NCBI RefSeq assembly: GCF_017813365.1
Contig: NZ_JAGIZA010000010.1
Location: forward strand, 1 to 64,000
Direction of reading: 5' to 3'
DNA from: Roseomonas indoligenes
GTDB taxonomy: Bacteria > Pseudomonadota > Alphaproteobacteria > Acetobacterales > Acetobacteraceae
Length of the DNA: 64,000 nucleotides
In this document: positions 57,395 to 64,000 of the stretch, in pieces
Layout of the letters: each line of letters opens with the position of its first letter
Position numbering within the stretch: the stretch's first letter is position 1
Notes under the pieces: generated by a model
Told to the model about the DNA's origin: nothing
The model's database searches: none
The model's input: the letters and a program-made list of their open reading frames with translations, nothing else
Made by a program: the position numbers and the translations under genes

Positions 57395-58072
57395 ATGGGT
57401 CACAAAGTCAATCCGATCGGGCTTCGGCTCGGCATCAACCGCACCTGGGACAGCCGCTGGTACGCCGGCGCTGACTACGCGTCCCTGCTTCATGACGACC
57501 TGAAGCTCCGGACCAAGCTGCGCGAGCGCCTGAAGGGCGCCGGCGTGGCCAAGGTGGTGATCGAGCGCCCGGCCAAGAAGCCGCGCGTCACGATCCACGC
57601 CGCCCGTCCGGGTGTCGTGATCGGCAAGAAGGGCGCCGACATTGAGGTGCTGCGCAAGGACCTGGCCAAGATGGCCGGGGCCGAGGTGTCGCTGAACATC
57701 GTCGAGATCCGCAAGCCGGAGCTGGACGCCGTTCTCGTCGCCGAGAGCATCGCCCAGCAGCTGGAGCGCCGCGTGGCCTTCCGCCGCGCGATGAAGCGCG
57801 CCGTGCAGTCCGCCATGCGCCTCGGCGCCGGCGGGATCCGCATCAACTGCGGTGGTCGCCTCGGCGGCGCCGAGATCGCCCGCATGGAGTGGTACCGTGA
57901 GGGCCGCGTGCCCCTGCATACCCTTCGCGCCGACATCGACTTTGGAACGGCGACCGCGAAGACCAACTACGGCACCTGCGGTGTCAAGGTCTGGATCTTC
58001 AAGGGGGAGGTCATGGGGCACGATCCGATGGCGCAGGACAAGCGCGCCGCGGAGCAGGCGCCTCAGCGCTGA
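57395..58072 (+). CDS. rpsC: Ribosomal protein S3
   Basis: A 225-residue 30S protein with the KH domain motif [20 protein letters not shown] and the C-terminal [20 protein letters not shown] segment of the mRNA entry site. Start [13 protein letters not shown] one base after the rplV stop. Confidence 0.99.
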   Translation: MGHKVNPIGLRLGINRTWDSRWYAGADYASLLHDDLKLRTKLRERLKGAGVAKVVIERPAKKPRVTIHAARPGVVIGKKGADIEVLRKDLAKMAGAEVSLNIVEIRKPELDAVLVAESIAQQLERRVAFRRAMKRAVQSAMRLGAGGIRINCGGRLGGAEIARMEWYREGRVPLHTLRADIDFGTATAKTNYGTCGVKVWIFKGEVMGHDPMAQDKRAAEQAPQR

Positions 58073-58096
58073 GCGACGGTCTAGGGAACACGAACA

Positions 58097-58519
58097 ATGC
58101 TGTCGCCGAAGCGGACGACGTATCGCAAGGCCCATAAGGGCCGCATCAAGGGCGTGGCGAAGGGCGGGTTCACCCTGTCCTTCGGTGGCTACGGCCTGAA
58201 GGCGCTGGAGCCGGAGCGGGTGACCGCACGGCAGATCGAGGCGGCCCGCCGCGCGATCACCCGCGCTATGAAGCGTCAGGGGCGCGTGTGGATCCGGATC
58301 TTCCCGGATGTGCCCGTCTCCACCAAGCCGGCTGAGGTCCGTATGGGCTCCGGCAAGGGGGCCCCTGAGTACTGGGTGGTCCGGATCAAGCCGGGCCGCA
58401 TCATGTTCGAGATCGACGGCGTGAGCCAGGAGACGGCCCGCGAGGCGCTGGCTCTCGGGGCCGCCAAGCTGCCGATCAAGACGAAGGTCGTCGCCCGTCT
58501 GGGCGCGGCGGAGGCTTGA
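58097..58519 (+). CDS. rplP: Ribosomal protein L16
   Basis: A 140-residue 50S protein: [52 protein letters not shown]. Contacts A-site tRNA. Start ATG 58097, 24 bases after rpsC. Confidence 0.99.
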   Translation: MLSPKRTTYRKAHKGRIKGVAKGGFTLSFGGYGLKALEPERVTARQIEAARRAITRAMKRQGRVWIRIFPDVPVSTKPAEVRMGSGKGAPEYWVVRIKPGRIMFEIDGVSQETAREALALGAAKLPIKTKVVARLGAAEA

Positions 58520-58523
58520 GGCT

Positions 58524-58730
58524 ATGACGAAGATCGCGGATGTCCGCGGCAAGACCGCGGACGAGCTGAAGACCATGCTGCTCGACCTGCGGAAGGAGCA
58601 GTTCAACCTGCGCTTCCAGCGGGCGACTGGCCAGTTGGAGGCCGTTGGGCGAATTCGTGCTGTTCGGCGCGACATCGCCCGTGTTAAGACCGTGCTGGGC
58701 GAACAGGCCCGCACATCCCAGAAGTCCTGA
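58524..58730 (+). CDS. rpmC: Ribosomal protein L29
   Basis: A 68-residue two-helix 50S protein: [20 protein letters not shown] and [13 protein letters not shown]. Located between rplP and rpsQ as usual. Confidence 0.98.
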   Translation: MTKIADVRGKTADELKTMLLDLRKEQFNLRFQRATGQLEAVGRIRAVRRDIARVKTVLGEQARTSQKS

Positions 58731-58746
58731 GAGGAGACCCCGGCTG

Positions 58747-59052
58747 ATGCCGAAGCGAGTCCTCACGGGGCGGGTCACGAGCGACAAGCAGGACAAGACG
58801 GTCACCGTCTTGATCGAGCGTCGCGTGATGCACCCGCTCTATAAGAAGTTCATCCGGCGCTCGAAGAAGTACGCCGCGCACGACGAAGAGAACCTGTGCC
58901 GCGAGGGCGACATGGTCTCCATCGAAGAGTGCCGGCCGATCTCCAAGAGCAAGTCCTGGTTGGTCGTTCAGCGCAACGGCGAGACCGTGGCGCGGCCCGT
59001 GGCCTATGAGCTGCTCGAGAACATCGAGCTGCCAGAGGAGCAGGGCGCATGA
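58747..59052 (+). CDS. rpsQ: Ribosomal protein S17
   Basis: A 101-residue OB-fold 30S protein: [54 protein letters not shown]. Start ATG 58747 after GGAGACCCC. Its stop overlaps the rplN ATG (ATGA). Confidence 0.98.
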   Translation: MPKRVLTGRVTSDKQDKTVTVLIERRVMHPLYKKFIRRSKKYAAHDEENLCREGDMVSIEECRPISKSKSWLVVQRNGETVARPVAYELLENIELPEEQGA

Positions 59053-59417
59053 TCCAGGTTGAGTCCAACCTCGACGTTGCCGACAACTCCGGCGCGCGTC
59101 GGGTCCAGTGCATCAAGGTGCTGGGCGGCTCCAAGCGCAAGACGGCCTCGGTGGGCGATATCATCGTCGTCTCCGTTAAGGACGCCATTCCCCGCGCTAA
59201 GGTGAAGAAGGGCGAGGTGCATCGCGCCGTGATCGTGCGGACGGCCTACGCCGTTCGCCGTCAGGACGGCACTGCGATCCGTTTCGACAACAATGCGGCC
59301 GTTCTGATCAACAAGCAGAACGAGCCGATCGGTACCCGCATCTTCGGGCCGGTCGTGCGTGAGCTGCGGGCCCGGAAGTATATGAAGATCATCTCCCTGG
59401 CTCCGGAGGTGCTGTGA
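59049..59417 (+). CDS. rplN: Ribosomal protein L14
   Basis: A 122-residue 50S protein: [53 protein letters not shown]. Overlaps both neighbours: rpsQ by four bases and rplX by one. Confidence 0.99.
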   Translation: MIQVESNLDVADNSGARRVQCIKVLGGSKRKTASVGDIIVVSVKDAIPRAKVKKGEVHRAVIVRTAYAVRRQDGTAIRFDNNAAVLINKQNEPIGTRIFGPVVRELRARKYMKIISLAPEVL

Positions 59418-59731
59418 TGGCTGCGAAGATCAAGAAGGGCGATCGCGTCCAGGTCCTCGCCGGCAAGGACAAGGGCAAGCGCGGCGAGGTTCTCTCCGTG
59501 ATCCCGACCGAGAACCGGGCCGTCGTCCAGGGCGTGAACGTCGTGAAGCGCCACGCCAAGCCGCAGGGCATGAACCAGCCCGGTGGCATCCAGGAGAAGG
59601 AGGCGCCGATCCACCTCTCGAACCTGGCGGTGATCGACCCGAAGAGCGACAAGCCGACCCGCGTCGGCTTCCGCATGGACGGTGACAAGAAGGTCCGGGT
59701 GGCGAAGGCCTCCGGCGAGGTGATCGCATGA
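59417..59731 (+). CDS. rplX: Ribosomal protein L24
   Basis: A 104-residue KOW protein: [20 protein letters not shown] and [10 protein letters not shown]. First protein to initiate 50S assembly. The ATG at 59417 overlaps the rplN stop (TGATG); an adjacent upstream GTG is also in frame. Confidence 0.98.
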   Translation: MAAKIKKGDRVQVLAGKDKGKRGEVLSVIPTENRAVVQGVNVVKRHAKPQGMNQPGGIQEKEAPIHLSNLAVIDPKSDKPTRVGFRMDGDKKVRVAKASGEVIA

Positions 59732-60303
59732 GCGACGCGACCACGCCCCAGGAGAAGGGGCCACTGCCGCGCCTGCAGCAGCAGTACCTGGAGCAGATCC
59801 GCAAGGCTCTGTCGGAGGAGTTCGGCTACAAGAACCCGATGGAGGTTCCGAAGCTGGAGAAGATCGTCATCAACATGGGTGTCGGTGAGGCCGCGGGCGA
59901 CCAGAAGAAGCTGGACGCCGCCGTTGCCGAGCTGACGGCCATTGCCGGCCAGAAGCCGGTGAAGACGAAGGCGAAGAAGGCGATCGCGGGCTTCAAGATC
60001 CGCGAGGGTCAGCTCATCGGCACGAAGGTGACGCTGCGCCGCGCCCGGATGTACGAGTTCCTCGACCGCCTGGTCACGATCGCGCTGCCGCGCGTGCGCG
60101 ACTTCCGCGGCATCTCCGGCAAGGGCTTCGATGGCCGTGGCAATTACGCCTTTGGCCTGAAGGAGCAGATCATCTTCCCGGAGATCGCCTACGACAAGGT
60201 CGATGCGATCCGCGGTATGGACATCGTTTTCGTCACCACGGCGAAGACGGACAAGGAAGCGAAGGCCCTGCTCAAGGGCTTCCAGCTTCCCTTCATCAAT
60301 TGA
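59728..60303 (+). CDS. rplE: Ribosomal protein L5
   Basis: A 191-residue 50S central-protuberance protein: [64 protein letters not shown] overlap with rplX. The first 20 residues are a lineage-type extension. Confidence 0.99.
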   Translation: MSDATTPQEKGPLPRLQQQYLEQIRKALSEEFGYKNPMEVPKLEKIVINMGVGEAAGDQKKLDAAVAELTAIAGQKPVKTKAKKAIAGFKIREGQLIGTKVTLRRARMYEFLDRLVTIALPRVRDFRGISGKGFDGRGNYAFGLKEQIIFPEIAYDKVDAIRGMDIVFVTTAKTDKEAKALLKGFQLPFIN

Positions 60304-60315
60304 TCTTGGAAAACC

Positions 60316-60343
60316 GCCCGCCCCTGCCTGAGCAGGGCCGGGC
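60316..60343 (+). other. Hairpin between rplE and rpsN
   Basis: An 11-bp stem with one C-C mismatch around loop CTGA fills most of the 63-base gap. No T-run. Possible processing site or a target for S8-type repression of the spc mRNA, which in E. coli acts at the L5 start region. Confidence 0.4.
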
Positions 60344-60366
60344 AGGTTCCGGAGGACACTGATCGA

Positions 60367-60672
60367 ATGGCCAAGACTTCGGCAGTCGAGAAGAACAAGT
60401 ACCGGATGCACCTCGCGAAGGCGCATGCGGAGAAGCGCGCCGCGCTGAAGAGCGTGGTGATGGACCGCGAGCTTCCGGTGGAGGACCGCTTCGAGGCGAC
60501 GATCAAGCTGGCGCAGCTGCCGCGGAACGGTGCGAAGAACCGCATCCGCCTGCGTTGCGAGCTGACCGGCCGCCCGCGCGGCAATTACCGTAAGTTCAAG
60601 CTGAGCCGGAACATGCTCCGCGAGCTGGCCTCGAGTGGCCAGATTCCGGGGCTGGTCAAGGCCTCCTGGTAA
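60367..60672 (+). CDS. rpsN: Ribosomal protein S14
   Basis: A 101-residue S14 of the long, zinc-independent kind: it lacks the CxxC pairs of short S14 and has [20 protein letters not shown] and [20 protein letters not shown]. Start ATG 60367. Confidence 0.98.
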   Translation: MAKTSAVEKNKYRMHLAKAHAEKRAALKSVVMDRELPVEDRFEATIKLAQLPRNGAKNRIRLRCELTGRPRGNYRKFKLSRNMLRELASSGQIPGLVKASW

Positions 60673-60684
60673 GGACAAGGGGCC

Positions 60685-61083
60685 ATGCAGCTCTCCGATC
60701 CCTTGGGTGACATGCTCACCCGTATCCGCAACGGCCAGCGCGCACGCCAGGCCCGCGTGGTTTCCCCCGCCTCGCGTCTGCGCTCCGACGTGCTCGAGGT
60801 TCTGAAGCGCGAGGGCTACATCCGTGGCTTCCGCGGCGAGGAGCTCCGCCCGGGCATCAAGGTGCTCGACATCGAGCTGAAGTATTCCGAGGGCGAGCCC
60901 GCCATCAAGGAGATCACCCGCGTCTCCAAGCCGGGCCGCCGGGTCTACTCCAAGATCAAGGAACTGCCGAAGTTCTACAACGGGCTCGGCATTTCCATCC
61001 TCTCCACGCCTCGCGGCGTGATGAGCGACCTCGAGGCCCGCGCCGCCAATGTTGGCGGCGAGGTCCTCTGCCGCGTGTTCTGA
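60685..61083 (+). CDS. rpsH: Ribosomal protein S8
   Basis: A 132-residue 30S assembly protein: [29 protein letters not shown]-like [31 protein letters not shown]. In enterobacteria S8 represses the spc operon. Confidence 0.99.
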   Translation: MQLSDPLGDMLTRIRNGQRARQARVVSPASRLRSDVLEVLKREGYIRGFRGEELRPGIKVLDIELKYSEGEPAIKEITRVSKPGRRVYSKIKELPKFYNGLGISILSTPRGVMSDLEARAANVGGEVLCRVF

Positions 61084-61099
61084 CGGAGGGCAGAGGGAT

Positions 61100-61633
61100 A
61101 TGTCTCGCGTAGGCAAATACCCGGTGAAGGTGCCGTCCGGCGTCACTCTCACCATGGACAACAACGTGATCGTCGCGAAGGGCAAGCTCGGCGAGCTTCG
61201 CCTGCCGCTGACGGACAAGGTCGATGTCACGATCGGGGACGGCGAAGTGGCCGTCGCCCCGCGGGGCGAGGACCGCGCCGCCCGGACGATGTGGGGCACC
61301 ACGCGCTCCCTCATCAACGGGATGGTGATCGGCGTCTCCACGGGCTTCACCAAGTCCATGGAGATCACCGGCACGGGCTACCGTGCGGCGGTCCAGGGCA
61401 AGGATCTGGTGCTGAGCCTCGGCTACAGCCACGAGATCCGCTACCCGATCCCAGAGGGTATCAAGATCACCACCGAGCGCCCCACGGCGATCAAGGTCGA
61501 GGGTGCTGACAAGCAGCGCGTCGGCCAGGTGGCGGCGGAGATCCGGGCGTATCGTGGTCCCGAGCCCTACAAGGGCAAGGGCATCAAGTACGACAACGAG
61601 ACGATCCTCCGGAAGGAGGGTAAGAAGAAGTAA
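61100..61633 (+). CDS. rplF: Ribosomal protein L6
   Basis: A 177-residue 50S protein of two similar domains: [52 protein letters not shown]. Start ATG 61100 after GGGCAGAGGG. One-base overlap with rplR (TAATG). Confidence 0.99.
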   Translation: MSRVGKYPVKVPSGVTLTMDNNVIVAKGKLGELRLPLTDKVDVTIGDGEVAVAPRGEDRAARTMWGTTRSLINGMVIGVSTGFTKSMEITGTGYRAAVQGKDLVLSLGYSHEIRYPIPEGIKITTERPTAIKVEGADKQRVGQVAAEIRAYRGPEPYKGKGIKYDNETILRKEGKKK

Positions 61634-61995
61634 TGTCGAACAAGCTCGCACTGACCCAGCGCCGGCGCTCGCGCACGCGCTATCAGATCAAGCTGAAGGG
61701 CGCGGGGCGCGTGCGCCTTTCCGTCCACCGCTCCGGCCGCCACATCTACGCCCAGGTGATCGACGACGTGCAGGGCCGTACCCTCGCCGCCGCCTCCACC
61801 CTGGAGAAGGAGGTGCGCGACGCCAGCAAGACCGGTGCCGACACCGAGGCGGCTTCGGCCATCGGCAAGCTGGTTGCGGAGCGTGCTCTCGCGGCCGGCG
61901 TGACCGAGGTGGTATTCGACCGCGGTCCTTATCTCTACCATGGCCGGGTCAAGGCCCTGGCGGACGGCGCCCGCGAGGGCGGGCTGTCGTTCTGA
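61633..61995 (+). CDS. rplR: Ribosomal protein L18
   Basis: A 120-residue 5S rRNA-binding protein: [60 protein letters not shown]. Overlaps the rplF stop. Confidence 0.99.
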   Translation: MSNKLALTQRRRSRTRYQIKLKGAGRVRLSVHRSGRHIYAQVIDDVQGRTLAAASTLEKEVRDASKTGADTEAASAIGKLVAERALAAGVTEVVFDRGPYLYHGRVKALADGAREGGLSF

Positions 61996-62005
61996 GGAGC
62001 TGAGC

Positions 62006-62650
62006 ATGGCTTACGCACCGCGTTCCAACGCGCCGCGTTCCGGCGAAGGCGGCGAGGGCGGCGATCGCCGCCGTGGCCGTCGTCGGGACGAAAATCGTGA
62101 TGCTCGCCAGGATCGCGAGCAGGATGAGTTCAAGGACAAGCTCGTCACCATCAATCGCGTCGCCAAGGTCGTGAAGGGCGGCCGGCGCTTCTCCTTCGCG
62201 GCCCTCGTGGTCGTGGGCGATGAGAAGGGCCGGGTCGGCTGGGGCGCCGGCAAGGCGCGCGAGGTGCCGGAGGCGATCCGCAAGGCGACGGAGAGGGCCA
62301 AGCGCGGCCTGATCCGCGTGCCGATGCGCGAGGGCCGGACCCTGCACCACGATGTGATCGGCGAGTTCGGCGCCGGCCGCGTGATCCTGCGCGCGGCCCC
62401 GGCCGGCACGGGCATCATCGCCGGCGGCCCGATGCGCGCCGTCTTCGAGGTCCTCGGCATGGGCGACGTGGTCGCGAAGTGCACGGGCACCACGAACCCG
62501 CACAACATGGTCAAGGCGACCTTCGCCGGTCTGGCCCGCTGCACCTCCCCCCGGGCGGTTGCTGCGCGCCGCGGCAAGAAGGTGGCTGACCTGCTCCCCA
62601 ACCCGCCCCGCGGCGGCGCGGAGCCGGCGACGGAGGCCGCAGGTGTCTGA
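62006..62650 (+). CDS. rpsE: Ribosomal protein S5 with extended N-terminus
   Basis: A 214-residue S5; the core ([60 protein letters not shown]) is normal, but about 40 charged Arg/Gly/Glu/Asp-rich residues precede it and a Pro/Ala/Gly tail follows. Alphaproteobacterial S5 often has a shorter charged lead. Start ATG 62006 after GAGGAGCTGAGC. Its end overlaps rpmD by eight bases. Confidence 0.98.
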   Translation: MAYAPRSNAPRSGEGGEGGDRRRGRRRDENRDARQDREQDEFKDKLVTINRVAKVVKGGRRFSFAALVVVGDEKGRVGWGAGKAREVPEAIRKATERAKRGLIRVPMREGRTLHHDVIGEFGAGRVILRAAPAGTGIIAGGPMRAVFEVLGMGDVVAKCTGTTNPHNMVKATFAGLARCTSPRAVAARRGKKVADLLPNPPRGGAEPATEAAGV

Positions 62651-62831
62651 GACGACGAAGAAGACCGTGAAGGTGACCCAGATCGGGTCGCCGATCGGCC
62701 GCAAGCCCGGTCAGCGCGAGACGCTGATCGGCCTGGGGCTGAACAAGATGCATCGGTCCCGCGAGCTTGAGGACACCCCTGCCGTGCAGGGGATGATCCG
62801 CAAGGTCGCGCACCTGATCAAGGTGGGCTGA
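62643..62831 (+). CDS. rpmD: Ribosomal protein L30
   Basis: A 62-residue 50S protein: [48 protein letters not shown]. The GTG start at 62643 lies eight bases inside rpsE, after GGAGGC. Confidence 0.97.
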   Translation: MSETTKKTVKVTQIGSPIGRKPGQRETLIGLGLNKMHRSRELEDTPAVQGMIRKVAHLIKVG

Positions 62832-62834
62832 ACC

Positions 62835-63326
62835 ATGCCGAAACTGAATGAGCTACGCGACAACGCGGGCGCCCGCCCGAAGTTCAAGCGCATCGGCCGG
62901 GGCATCGGCTCCGGCAAGGGCAAGACCGGTGGTCGCGGCGTGAAGGGCCAGAAGGCCCGCAGCGGCGTGTCCCTGAACGGCTTCGAGGGTGGTCAGCTCC
63001 CGCTGTATCGCCGTCTGCCGAAGCGCGGCTTCCACAACCTGTTCCGCAAGGAATACGCCGTCATCAACCTCGGCACGCTGGACAAGGCGATCGAGGACGG
63101 CAAGCTCCCCGCGGGTGAGACGGTTGACGAGGCTGCTCTGGAGAAGGCCGGTCTGGTCCGCGTCGGCAAGAAGGCGGGCGTCCGCCTGCTGGCCAAGGGC
63201 GAGATCAAGCGCGCCGTGACCCTGTCGCTGGCCGGTGCCTCCGAGGCGGCCATCGCTGCGGTGCAGGCCGCGGGTGGCACGATCACCGTCCGCGTCCAGG
63301 CCGCTGAGGAAGCTCCGGCCGCTTGA
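62835..63326 (+). CDS. rplO: Ribosomal protein L15
   Basis: A 163-residue 50S assembly protein: [20 protein letters not shown], the glycine-rich [37 protein letters not shown]. Three bases after rpmD. Last ribosomal gene before secY. Confidence 0.99.
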   Translation: MPKLNELRDNAGARPKFKRIGRGIGSGKGKTGGRGVKGQKARSGVSLNGFEGGQLPLYRRLPKRGFHNLFRKEYAVINLGTLDKAIEDGKLPAGETVDEAALEKAGLVRVGKKAGVRLLAKGEIKRAVTLSLAGASEAAIAAVQAAGGTITVRVQAAEEAPAA

Positions 63327-63356
63327 TTGCGGTCAAAGCCCACCCCAGTCTGATTC

Positions 63357-63365
63357 TGCTGTAAT
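63357..63365 (+). promoter_or_regulatory. Possible extended -10 promoter before secY
   Basis: TGC followed by TGTAAT (63360-63365) fits an extended -10 element (TGn plus five of six consensus bases) 61 bases before secY. No good -35 stands upstream. Confidence 0.3.
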
Positions 63366-63368
63366 GTG

Positions 63369-63402
63369 CTGCGGCGCCGCGGGCTCTCCCTCGGCGCCGC
63401 AG
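63369..63402 (+). other. Hairpin between rplO and secY
   Basis: CTGCGGCGCC and GGCGCCGCAG form a perfect 10-bp stem with a 14-base loop. No T-run, and it lies just before the secY ribosome site (GAGGAAGAGG), so it may tune secY translation or mRNA processing. Confidence 0.45.
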
Positions 63403-63425
63403 TCGTGAGGAAGAGGGTCTATCCC

Positions 63426-64000
63426 ATGGCGTCCGCCGCCGAGCAGCTCGCGGCCAATCTGAACCTTGGCGTGCTTTCCCGCGCGACCGAGCTGAAGAAG
63501 CGGCTGTGGTTCACCCTGGGTGCGCTGATCGTGTACCGCCTGGGCACCTACATTCCCGTGCCGGGCGTGGATGCGGCCGTGATGGCCGAGATCCTGAACC
63601 AGCACGGCGGCGGCATCCTCGGCATGTTCGACATGTTCACGGGCGGGGCCCTCGGGCGCATGACCGTCTTCGCCCTGAACATCATGCCCTATATCTCCGC
63701 CTCTATCATCGTGCAGCTGATGTCGGCGGCGATCCCGGCCTGGGAGGCCCTCAAGAAGGAGGGTGAGTCCGGCCGCAAGCGGCTGAACCAGTACACGCGG
63801 TACCTCACCGTCCTGATCGCCTTTTTCCAAGCCTACGGCATCTCCGTCGGGCTGGAGGGAATGCGCGGGAACTTCGGGGCCGCCGTGCTGGATCCCGGCC
63901 TCTTCTTCCGCGTTTCCTGCGTCACCACGCTGGTGGGCGGGACGATGTTCCTGATGTGGCTGGGTGAGCAGATCACGGCGCGCGGGGTCGGCAACGGCAT
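63426..64000 (+). CDS. secY: Preprotein translocase subunit SecY (partial)
   Basis: The first 191 residues of the main SecYEG channel protein: MASAAEQLAANLNLGVLSRA, then helix 1 (LWFTLGALIVYRLGTYIPVP), the plug region and FALNIMPYISASIIVQLMS. The C-terminal part lies beyond the window. Membership in the spc operon is normal. Confidence 0.98.
   Translation, partial: MASAAEQLAANLNLGVLSRATELKKRLWFTLGALIVYRLGTYIPVPGVDAAVMAEILNQHGGGILGMFDMFTGGALGRMTVFALNIMPYISASIIVQLMSAAIPAWEALKKEGESGRKRLNQYTRYLTVLIAFFQAYGISVGLEGMRGNFGAAVLDPGLFFRVSCVTTLVGGTMFLMWLGEQITARGVGNG

Overview
The window is very GC-rich DNA from an alphaproteobacterium. The gene content (Bug-type solute-binding protein, ECF sigma/anti-sigma/fasciclin cluster, AapJ-type binding protein, Zur boxes, contiguous tuf-rpoBC-str-S10-spc gene order) fits the Acetobacteraceae, probably Roseomonas or a relative. 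The taxonomy is inferred from protein resemblance and gene order only.

Region 1 (1-27,327) is mostly metabolic and envelope genes. The left edge holds the first 17 codons of a probable IS630-type transposase. A mostly leftward block follows: Mx-type metallopeptidase, SHOCT protein, small GNAT, MBL hydrolase, membrane protein, M48 protease with a suspected ATT start, RlpA-like DPBB protein, a redoxin-like/2OG-Fe(II) dioxygenase fusion, and tRNA-Arg(CCT). Next come an HSL-type esterase, a transglutaminase-like protein, a small secreted protein, proline iminopeptidase and a zinc-ribbon protein. A zinc-uptake locus follows (ZnuA-like binding protein, ZnuD-like TonB receptor, two overlapping tiny membrane-protein genes) with a Zur-type palindrome in front of each of the two large genes. 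After it lie an AapJ-like binding protein, an aminotransferase, a DUF423/RlmM-like pair, a YihY/BrkB protein, a Bug protein, a lytic transglycosylase lipoprotein, the fasciclin/ECF sigma/anti-sigma cluster and uvrB.

Region 2 (27,538-31,099) keeps the tRNA order known from the E. coli tufB operon: tRNA-Thr(TGT), then tRNA-Tyr(GTA), tRNA-Gly(TCC) and tuf. Here rlmB and two small genes lie between the Thr and Tyr genes. tuf copy 1 ends in its own strong terminator.

Region 3 (31,124-38,099) is a 7-kb accessory island between tuf and tRNA-Trp: an unrecognised 516-aa protein, a GT4 glycosyltransferase, and an apparent operon of ABC exporter, RDD membrane protein, capsule-synthesis-like GT-B protein and DUF1796-like protein. 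A surface-glycan role is likely but unproven.

Region 4 (38,163-64,000) is the core gene-expression block: tRNA-Trp, secE, nusG, a ureidoglycine-aminohydrolase-like bicupin as an unexpected guest, rplK, rplA, rplJ, rplL, rpoB, rpoC, rpsL, rpsG, tuf copy 2, and the S10 and spc operons from rpsJ to rplO, with secY cut by the window end. The str segment has no fusA. The two tuf genes look base-for-base identical, with different flanks, about 22.9 kb apart in direct orientation.
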